A DNA stretch of 64,000 nucleotides from Spiroplasma phoeniceum P40 (GTDB lineage Bacteria; Bacillota_I; Bacilli_A; Mycoplasmatales; Mycoplasmataceae). The translations under genes were made by a program, and so were the position numbers. Under the pieces are notes generated by a model. It was given only the letters and a program-made list of their open reading frames with translations. It ran no database searches and had not been told where the DNA came from. Below are positions 19,509-27,007 of this stretch, in pieces. Each line of letters opens with the position of its first letter. Within the stretch, counting starts at the first letter, position 1. The stretch spans positions 1,364,001 through 1,428,000 of the forward strand of contig NZ_CP031088.1 in NCBI RefSeq assembly GCF_003339775.1, read 5' to 3'.

Positions 19509-21653
19509 TTATATTAATCGCACAAATTTCATAAAAATAATTAATAAAAAGATATTTGTTATTGTACTATACAATGCTGGATTAAATTTTCATACCTCAA
19601 ATATTTGACTAAAAAAACTATATACTGTTTCAAAAACCTTACCAACACCACTCGCTAATTCATTAACTTGTTTAACACCAGGAATAGTGTTGACAATTCA
19701 AATCACCGCATTTTTAATATGAGCACCAAAATCTCATCAACCTTTAGGAGTTATATATTGTACTTGTCATCATTGTTTATCGGGGAACAACCCACCATTA
19801 TTAATTTCTTGTCAATTATAAATCCCAAAATTAAAATCATAATATCGGTACATATCATTCTCTTTTTGTGCTTGCAATTCAAAAACATTATAACCGATTT
19901 TTTGTTCTTCAATTTTTTTATATTGCAAACCATATTTATTTTGTAAATTACCGCCAAAAACATAACCCGAATTTAACTTAATATCATAATTATTAGCAAC
20001 CGAAAAATCATAATTAAAAACACTACCATAATTATTAATCGTATAAAACCGATTTTTAAATGCTGAATATAATTTAATATCTAATTGCTTATATTTATCC
20101 GAAAAATAAAAATATCGTGGATAAATTTTAAAACCATTATTTACTAACAAACCATATTTTTTATTATAACCTTGAACATAAGTATTATTTTCTAAATCAA
20201 AAATCGTACGTAAATAATTAGTATAAAATTTCTGTGAAATCTTAAACATACTATTTAATAATTTATCAAATTGTAATTTATCGTTAATATTTTCACTCAA
20301 CAAAATATTATTAAAATTTTGTAATTTCAACGCAAAAAAGTTAACTAAAACAGTATCATATTGTAAATTATCAATATATCCATTTTCAATAAAAGAACTA
20401 CGATTTTGAAACACTGGCACCAATGCACTTGCAAAAAACGACTGTAAAAAATTAGATAAATCAAACTGACCGCTAAACTGTTGATAATAATTTAAATCTT
20501 TACTATTTAATGATGAATAAATTGAACCATTAAAATTAAAAACTTCACCCATTCCCGTTCGCATAAAACTAAAATTAAAACTTAAATCATCATTATTAAT
20601 ATTGTTTAACTCTAAACTACCAGAAATAATTAAATTTGCTTCATCAACAGTCAAAATCATCCGATAAATTGCTTTTTTAATATTTTTAACATGCAATTCA
20701 TCAACCGTCTCAAAATCAAAAATTATCCGCTTTGTTCCAACCTTATTCGGATTTTCATAATCCGCACTACCACCTTGCTGAACTCTAATATTTTCTTGCA
20801 AAACAGAATATAAAGATAAACTAATAAATCCTTTTACGCGAGTTTGTTGATAACTATTTCAATCAGTAATTTCACCGGTGTTTTTATCTATAGTTGGTGT
20901 TTCGGGTTTACCATCCCCATCTCATAAATAAACACTTTTTAAAAGATTATTTGGTTCAAATATAATATCACGAGGATTTATTGTTAAATGTATTTTCATA
21001 ATATTTCAATTATTTGATACATAATTATTTAAAAGTAAAATATATCATTTATTATTTGGTGTTAAATTTCAAAAATCAATAATTTTATTCATTAATTTTC
21101 AATTATCTTGTTTCAACTTAACTCTTGAATAACGATTTTCTTTATAACGATCAACATTCTCCACAATTTGTTTAGATACATCAAACATCTTATATTTTAC
21201 GGCAAAAGCATAAATAAAATCAGTTAAATCATCCAAAAAATTCTCCTTTTTAACATCATAAAATTTTTCAACCATATACTTATTTTTTAAACTATGTCAT
21301 TGTCGATAATAATTTAAAAATATTTCATCTGGTTTATCATAAACAACTCCGGTTGAATAACTATCTTGTAAAAAATCTAAATACCATTTATCATTAAACA
21401 ATAAATTTTTTGATGTTTTTAAAGTTGGATTAATAAAATAATTTGTTTCCGACCAATTTTCAAAAAAACTACTGCGTAAAAACATTGTATTAATAAAATC
21501 AGTTTCATTAATACCTTTACCAGTACTACTTTCTTGTTTAAGCGTATATTGCTCCTCATTTAAGGGTCTAAACGCCGTTAAAGTAATAAATGGAATAACC
21601 AAACCCAAAAAAGTTAAAATAAATATGGCAAATAAAGATAACGATTTTTTCAT
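19509..21653 (-). CDS. Plectrovirus attachment/minor coat-type protein carrying the lipoprotein cassette
   Basis: This 714-aa protein has an N-terminal signal/anchor (KKSLSLFAIFILTFLGLVIPFI), a long soluble middle and two hydrophobic stretches at the C-terminus (HIKNAVIWIVNTIPGV and TNIFLLIIFMKFVRLI), the layout of filamentous-phage pIII-like end proteins. Residues about 184-265 are the cassette shared with lipoprotein 2, between QDNWKL and TDWNSYQQ. It is the last gene of the virion module, after the small coat-type protein. Several UGA-Trp codons are present. The role is inferred from size, topology and position. Confidence 0.75.
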
Positions 21654-21664
21654 AAACTTAACTC

Positions 21665-21901
21665 CTAACTATACAATGTTTTTGAAACAATAAACCCAAC
21701 AATATATAAACTCGATATTGTTAACATTAACGGATGACTAAACAAAACTGCCATTCTACCAAATAATCAAAACAACCAAGTATCAGAATTATATAAATCC
21801 ATAATAATATTTTTTGCTGATGTAAATTGATTAATAATAACAGTAATAAAACCAGTTCCAAATATCGCAATTGCCGCCACCAATAAAACTAATTTAATCA
21901 T
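21665..21901 (-). CDS. Small plectrovirus membrane protein, possible coat protein
   Basis: This 78-aa protein has two hydrophobic segments ([21 protein letters not shown] and [15 protein letters not shown]). The start overlaps the upstream stop (UAAUG), so the genes are translationally coupled. Small two-segment inner-membrane proteins are the usual coat precursors of inoviruses and plectroviruses, but no specific match is claimed. Confidence 0.6.
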
Positions 21902-22278
21902 TACTTAACACCTCTTTTAAATTTTGCTTGTTGTCTAACATTTTGACGCTTAATTTCTCGTTTAACTTGCTGCTTATTACTATTTTGATAAACATTTTTA
22001 CCAACATTAATACCTTTTCGTACAGTTGACGAATATACTTGCGAAACACCATTATTAACTGTCGAACCTAAATTATTATATTGTGCTGATGTCCCGTGAA
22101 TTGCATAAATAGATAACTTAATAACCATAAAAAAGATTAAAAAATAAGCAATTGACGTATTTGTCATCGGTAATTTTGTATTTCAAATTACATCAAAAAT
22201 AAACAAAAATATATCAAAAACAAAACTAAAAATCTTGTCTCAATTACTATTATTATTTTCAACTAATAAATTAATCAT
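21901..22278 (-). CDS. Plectrovirus membrane protein with a basic C-terminal tail, possible major coat protein
   Basis: This 125-aa protein has hydrophobic segments at about 17-30 and 40-58, then a small-residue stretch ([19 protein letters not shown]) and a strongly basic end ([20 protein letters not shown]). A DNA-facing basic tail after a membrane helix is the hallmark of filamentous-virus major coat proteins. The start ATG lies inside the last codons of the Zot-like gene. An internal ATG at 22167 would give an 88-aa form. Confidence 0.55.
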
Positions 22279-23284
22279 CTTTACTATTTCCTTTCTCTTT
22301 TTTAGGTTTTAAATTCTTTTTCAAAATATCAATATCAAATAACTCCAATCGTTCTTTAACACTTAATTTTGTAGTTTCCGATCAATAATAAAATTTTTCA
22401 TTAACAATTTCATCATTCTTTAAATCACGCACAAACTTTAACCATTCACTATCATACTTATTAGCGAATTCAAGGGGAATCATTATTTTAAAAAACCGAA
22501 TTCCTAACCCAACATCCGACTTATGTTTTGCTCTTTTACCTTCTACTGTTCGCTCTACTGATTTTGTTTTTCAAATTTCATAATCCGTTATATCTTGAAA
22601 AATCCCAATTCGCATAATAAAGAAACGATTAAAAAAATTAAATCCTTTTTTAACAACGGGTTTTCTCAATGAAATTGGAATAATAATCCCACTTGCTAAC
22701 TGGCGAATATTATTTCAAATCATACCCTCACGCTGAGCAGTAAACAACGCACGATGTCCAAAATGTCTCGCTAAAACAATTCACGGTATTTTACCACTAT
22801 GAACTTTTTTCTCATCGTGAGGACTAGTTCCATCAATATACAAATAACTTTCATCAAATAAAATAACACTATCATCGGGTGGGACTGGTTTTGTTCGATC
22901 GGTAAAATCTAAATTTTTAAATGTTAAAACTTTAACTTTATCATCTTCTAACGGATAATTACTATAAATTTCATCTGTCAATAATTTCATAGTTTGCGAC
23001 AAATAAGTTAAAAGTAATGTTTTACCAGTTCCTAACTTACCAATAATTACCGATAACGGATTATCTCAAACAAAATTCACTAACCGAAAAGCATTTAACT
23101 GATAAAAAATATTTTTTCACAATCATCACACAAAATAAACACACTGCAAAGCAAATAATATTCAAAATACTAAACCAACACAATACAAAGAAATTATCCA
23201 AAGTAATAAATCAATTAAACTAAACAAAAGCATTGAACCACTAATATAACAATAGTTTTTAAAGAAAAATATAAATTTTTTCAT
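22271..23284 (-). CDS. Zot/pI-type morphogenesis ATPase
   Basis: This 337-aa protein has two membrane segments at residues about 15-55, then a Walker A GKLGTGKTLLL near 90 and a Walker B strand SVILFDESYLYI near 140, followed by RHFGHRALFTAQREGMIWNNIR, typical of the Zot family that drives filamentous virion assembly and export at the membrane. Start ATG follows TTGGAGGT. Directly upstream lies a 27-bp inverted repeat. It is coupled to the next gene by an 8-base overlap. Confidence 0.85.
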
Positions 23285-23317
23285 TTTACCTCCAATAGTT
23301 ATTTATAATTAAACTAG

Positions 23318-23467
23318 TATTATTATGGTTTTCTCTCCACACAAATCAAAAAGAAATATTTTTTTACAACATTATTTATATTAATAATTACTGCATTCGT
23401 AATGAAAATATATATTATATTCAAAAAAAATTTTAAAATTTTGTGGGGATAGAAAACCATAATAATA
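23318..23467. repeat. 27-bp imperfect inverted repeat in the virus leader region
   Basis: Arms 23318-23344 and 23441-23467 (core TATTATTATGGTTTTCT) match in 25 of 27 positions, separated by 96 bases of non-coding DNA. It lies between the Zot-like gene and a small membrane gene. Possible long-range hairpin in the single-stranded genome or mRNA. Confidence 0.7.
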
Positions 23468-23478
23468 ACAAAATTTAA

Positions 23479-23682
23479 TTATTTAAAATAACTAACTATT
23501 TTAAAAACCATTCACAAGAAAAACCAAGTTAAAAACAAAATCACAATTCAAACACCAACCATCAAAGTTAAATATTCATTTTGCGTTAAATTCCACATTG
23601 TAATACTTTCAACATTCGTTTTATCGATAAACAAAAATATATGAATAAAAAAATCTTTTAATTTAATTCAATCATTTTGCAT
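23479..23682 (-). CDS. Small plectrovirus membrane protein A
   Basis: This 67-aa ORF (MQNDWIKLKDFF...) has one strong membrane helix near the end (LMVGVWIVILFLTWFFLWMV) and three UGA-Trp codons. It begins two bases after the end of the next upstream viral gene, with GGAG inside that gene. Likely a virion minor protein or assembly protein of the SpV1 type. Confidence 0.65.
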
Positions 23683-23684
23683 TT

Positions 23685-23834
23685 TTAAAAACTCCATATT
23701 TTTTGAATAAGTTTAAAAAACATTCCAAAAAATAAAACAACAAATAACACAAAGGATATAACATATAAAAACTCAGGGGCATTTGAACCAATAATATAAC
23801 TAACAAATTGAACTCAATAACCATATAAACTCAT
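23685..23834 (-). CDS. Small plectrovirus membrane protein B
   Basis: This 49-aa ORF (MSLYGYWVQFVSYIIG...) has one hydrophobic span (LYVISFVLFVVLFFGMFF) and a short basic end. It starts right after the RuvC-like relic stop (23835-23837). The size and helix resemble inovirus minor coat proteins such as pVII/pIX; that is analogy only. Confidence 0.6.
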
Positions 23835-24235
23835 TTAATTTAAGTCTTTCAAATCATTAATTAATTCTTGTTCTTTTTCAACACTTCAATTTGTTAAATT
23901 ATTATTGTTATTATTTGCTTTTACTTTTTTAGGTTCACTTAAAAATAAAGCTTTTTTCATTTTAGTAAAATAATTTTGTTTATATTGATTATATAAATTG
24001 ATTAATTCTGTTCCAGTTAAATATTTTCAAATATTTCGCTTTAAATTTTCATCATATTTTACAATAGGGTAAGAATTATCATAAATCAAACCGATTGCTA
24101 AATATTATTAATTATTTTCTTTTACAAAACATTATAAATAATAATACCAGTTTGTCCAATTCCAGCAGGGTCAATTGAAATAATATATTTTAATTTATTC
24201 CTTTGATTTTTTGGTCAATTTGTAATATTTTTCAT
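23835..24235 (-). pseudogene. RuvC-like resolvase gene of the plectrovirus, frameshifted
   Basis: The first piece (24235-24122) reads KLKYIISIDPAGIGQTGIIIYNV, the first strand-turn of a RuvC/RNase H-fold nuclease with its catalytic Asp. A slip and UAA follow. The second piece reads LAIGLIYDNSYPIVKYDE then a basic region and an Asn run to 23835. The middle of the nuclease domain appears deleted. The start ATG overlaps the end of the 94-aa upstream gene. Probably inactive. Confidence 0.55.
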
Positions 24236-24474
24236 CCATCTGATGTTAAATCTAAAATATCGTTAATTTTATAATGTTTCATATATGAAACAATAACATC
24301 TCATTTATTTTTAAATAAATTTAAATACATTTTGGCTCATTCTAAAAATTGCAAATCATAATGTTTTTTATGATGTGAAATACGGCAATTAATAGGTTGA
24401 CAATTAACTCAATCAAATGATGTTGTTATTTCATCTCAAGTTTTATTAATATACAAACTTTTATATTCTGTCAT
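24190..24474 (-). CDS. Plectrovirus protein of 94 aa, unknown function
   Basis: Starts MTEYKSLYINKTWDEI after GGAGTATAG and ends in KIKGIN. No membrane segment is visible. His-His pairs and six Trp (four UGA) are notable. Its 3' end overlaps the RuvC-like start by 46 bases in another frame. No family recognised. Confidence 0.55.
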
Positions 24475-24488
24475 TTTATCTATACTCC

Positions 24489-24611
24489 TTAATTCTTTTT
24501 GCGTAAACCTAATGTTCAGTGTTCATCAATAATTTTGTCTTTTGAAACTGGATAACTTCTAAGCATTAATTCATTTATTTTGTTAATAGTTTTTTTATTT
24601 AACTTTTTCAT
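24489..24611 (-). CDS. Very small basic plectrovirus protein (40 aa)
   Basis: MKKLNKKTINKINELMLRSYPVS-type sequence with Lys-rich ends follows AAGGATGTGAAAT. The start lies inside the -1 frame extension of the upstream coiled-coil gene. It may be a nucleic-acid-binding peptide. Short, so only moderate support. Confidence 0.45.
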
Positions 24612-24896
24612 ATTTCACATCCTTACTAAGTAATTTGTTATATTTTGAATTATCTTTTAAATCAATTATTCTTTTTCAACCACAATTTCTGCACCGATCA
24701 AAAGATAATTCATCTCCACAATTAATACAATAATAAAATTCTTTAAAATCTTCTTTATATATAATTGTTGTTGTTTTAAATCAGCAAGTTCTTTTTTAAG
24801 TGCTTCATTTTCTTCTTTAAGTGTTCGTATTTTGCTATTAAGTGCTTCATTTTCTTTTTCTAACTTTTCATATTTAATTCATTCTGTTATATTCAT
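24595..24896 (-). CDS. Coiled-coil protein joined to a zinc ribbon by a possible -1 frameshift
   Basis: The zero frame (24896-24666, 76 aa) begins with a coiled coil (LEKENEALNSKIRTLKEEN, then EALKKELADLK) and then degenerates. At 24780-24774 the heptamer TTTAAAA stands in the register GAT TTA AAA. Reading on in the -1 frame gives a zinc ribbon (YYCINCGDELSFDRCRNCGW) and ends at 24595. The -1 frame has no ATG of its own near its beginning. The product may be a DNA-binding, coiled-coil dimer. A simple deletion mutation is the alternative. Confidence 0.5.
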
Positions 24897-25159
24897 TATT
24901 CATCATCCTCAATAACAATTAATTGGTCTAATTGTTTTTTAGTGATTTCAATATTTTTTAAATCAGCACCTCATAAATCAGTCCAATTTAAATTAGCACC
25001 AGATAAAGCAGCTTCTATTAAATTAGCACCTCATAAATCAGCACCAGATAAATTAACATCTTTTAAATCTAATCTTTCATCTTTTAAATATTCATTTATT
25101 TTATTTTGTTCAACAGTAACTCCTGTTAAATCTTTAATCATATCTTGTAATGTTTTCAT
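24896..25159 (-). CDS. Pentapeptide-repeat protein of the provirus
   Basis: This 87-aa protein has about eight A(D/N)Lxx units at residues 30-70 (NLSGADLWGANLIEAALSGA and onwards), forming a short right-handed beta-helix, then an acidic end (QLDQLIVIEDDE). Some such proteins mimic DNA and bind gyrase. The stop overlaps the next start (UAAUG). A run of 15 or more A directly precedes the ATG, so ribosome binding is unusual and slippage-prone. Confidence 0.65.
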
Positions 25160-25176
25160 TTTTTTTTTTTTTTTTC

Positions 25177-25656
25177 TGTAAAAAAACATACTGTAAAAAA
25201 CATAATATTTCTTTATTGGTTAATATTTTGATATTTAGTAGATAATTTACTTTAGTATTTAATTACTTCGCCACCCGCTTCACTTCGAGGGTGAGCGGGG
25301 GCGGATAAGATATTTTGATAGAGTTTACCCCCCACGGAAATAAACAAAAAAACAGTTTACCCAGTTATTAATTACGCTTCATCCATCCCTACACAACTTT
25401 ATATAAAGAAAATAACCTTTTGGAACTTCTCCCTCTTGTTTTTTAGTGTCCGATATTGTTTTTTTGGTTTAATAACACTCTTTTTATAAAAACAAGCCAA
25501 AAAACACATGCACTGACATTTCGCGGGCGACTAACCCCGCCGAGAATTAAATAAATAAATAAATATGGGTAAGTCCAATCGCTTTCACACTTTATTTAAA
25601 GCTTCGTGCCATAGATGAGTTATTCATCTTTAAGCATCAAAATATTAATTTTTAGT
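25177..25656. other. GC-rich hairpin region, probable viral replication origin
   Basis: No gene is seen. Against an AT-rich background it holds a GC-rich hairpin at 25271-25303 (CCCGCTTCAC with GTGAGCGGG around TTCGAGG) and another at 25522-25542 (GCGGG/CCCGC), with a G/C-run segment between them. It lies upstream of the whole virion module. Filamentous viruses carry their origin and packaging hairpins in such an intergenic region, so I infer that role. Confidence 0.5.
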
Positions 25657-25914
25657 ATTGCATTATTCATCAGATAGTACCTTTATTAAAAAATGATATT
25701 ATTAGCTGTTAAACCGAAAAAATATAATAAATAACAGAAAGGAAATTATAAAAATTAACTAATTGATGGAGAAAATAGATTAATTTTTAATTGAAATAAC
25801 TAATAAAAAAACTAAACAATTAACTAGAGATAATACAAATTTATCTATTAGAGTTTTTGAATTAGAAAAAATAATTCAACAATTTTAAAGGTACTATCTG
25901 ATGAATAATGCAAT
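25657..25914. repeat. 29-bp perfect inverted repeat at the provirus edge
   Basis: Arms 25657-25685 and 25886-25914 (core CATTATTCATCAGATAGTAC) are perfect complements with 200 bases between. The inner part holds a short open stretch without start (ending KIIQQF, 25760-25888) that looks like a gene relic. The outer right arm touches the chromosome. It may be the ends of a small non-autonomous element or an inverted duplication made at integration. Confidence 0.65.
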
Positions 25915-25920
25915 TAAAAA

Positions 25921-25940
25921 AATCGCTCTAATAAGCGATT
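25921..25940. terminator. Hairpin terminator after the PTS relic
   Basis: AATCGCT and AGCGATT form a 7-bp stem with a short loop. The A run on its left becomes a U run on the minus strand, so it serves the minus-strand PTS locus. Confidence 0.6.
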
Positions 25941-26001
25941 ACTTTAATTTGTATTTAATTACTTTATTTATAATTTTTATAAAAAATAAGCTTTTTTATT
26001 A

Positions 26002-26345
26002 CTACCTCATTTCGCCTTTTACAGCCTTCGCTGCTTGTGCAGCACTAACAAATTCATCCGTACCATCATTTTCGTTATAAGCAGTTTTATTAGCATTAAC
26101 TAATTTCCCAAAAGCTTGTGTAACATTTGCACAAAACCTGGCACCAAGACAATCTGTAACTCTGTTGGTGATGGTTTCAAAACACCCATTACATTTGGTG
26201 TTGCTTTTAATTTATCTAGATCAATCTCTGCTGTTGGTTTCAAATTAAGACGCACTCTCGTTAAACAATTGGTATATGAGACAACATTATCCGCTTTGAC
26301 AATATCAACAATATCTTTTGCTGTCTGTTTCGGATCTTTTGCCAT
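26002..26345 (-). pseudogene. PTS EIIB domain (glucose/trehalose type), frameshifted and without EIIC
   Basis: The start MAKDPKQTAKDIVDIVKADN leads into VSYTNCLTRVRLNL, where the Cys is the phosphorylated residue of glucose-superfamily EIIB. One A is missing in CAAATG near 26130 (normal reading GFVQNVTQAFGKLV). The other frame continues NANKTAYNENDGTDE and ends at 26002. The EIIC transporter domain that should follow is absent and provirus DNA starts 88 bases later. Confidence 0.8.
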
Positions 26346-26389
26346 TTCATTTTCCTCACTTTCAATAAAGATATATCTATTTTTGCTAC

Positions 26390-26653
26390 CTATGTAATGC
26401 TTTCTTCACCAGCCAGATTATGGTTAAAATATTTAATAATATGAATTAATTCTTTATATCCATCTAAATTTAAATATTTGGTAAAGCGATTAATAGTAGC
26501 AATTGATGTATAAGTACATTCAGCCATTTCCTTAATCGTAATTTCAGGAACAATCATTAAATTTTGTAAAATATATTTTGCGATAAAAGAAGGCCGGTGA
26601 TCAGTATCTATACTAATATCTTTAATTTTACGAATAATTTCATTTTCAGTCAT
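26390..26653 (-). CDS. RpiR-type regulator, only the N-terminal HTH domain
   Basis: This 87-aa ORF has the RpiR helix-turn-helix (VPEITIKEMAECTYTSIATI, then NRFTKYLNLDGYKELI). Full RpiR regulators are about 280 aa with a C-terminal SIS sugar-phosphate domain, which is missing here. Start follows AAGGAG. It precedes the EIIB relic, so it was the local regulator of a sugar PTS operon. It may be a non-functional stub. Confidence 0.7.
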   Translation of the reverse strand: MTENEIIRKIKDISIDTDHRPSFIAKYILQNLMIVPEITIKEMAECTYTSIATINRFTKYLNLDGYKELIHIIKYFNHNLAGEESIT

Positions 26654-26711
26654 ATTACATTAACTCCTTACTTTTTCTTATTATGCCGTTCCATAACGAA
26701 TCACATAATCA

Positions 26712-26867
26712 TTATCGCAAAAAAACAAGACCAGCAATTGATAATAAAACAATCGATGGAATTAACAGTTTTAAAAAATAACATAATAATCCAATTAAAG
26801 CTAATAAAGTCATTCCTAATAAACTACCATTAATTAATCACTTTTGTTTTGTTATAAAGTTAAAAAT
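26712..26867 (-). pseudogene. Fragment of a membrane protein
   Basis: An open stretch without start reads KWLINGSLLGMTLLALIGLL then CYFLKLLIPSIVLL and ends FLR. Two hydrophobic helices without context point to the end of a lost membrane gene. Confidence 0.3.
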
Positions 26868-27007
26868 TTAAAACCCTCATTAAAAATAAATTATCTTATC
26901 TAAAATAAATCATTAATATTAACTATACGATATTTTTACTGTTTTTAAAACCTATTAATGAATTAAAATAAAACTATGGTTTAGAACCATAGTTTTATTA
27001 AATCCTG

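Noticed and set aside
19668-19963. Overlapping ORFs on both strands over the end of the attachment gene
   Set aside because: The continuous 714-aa frame covers them; they have no ribosome sites.
26597-26833. Plus-strand 78-aa ORF
   Set aside because: Antisense to the RpiR start and a membrane remnant, no ribosome site, low-complexity composition.
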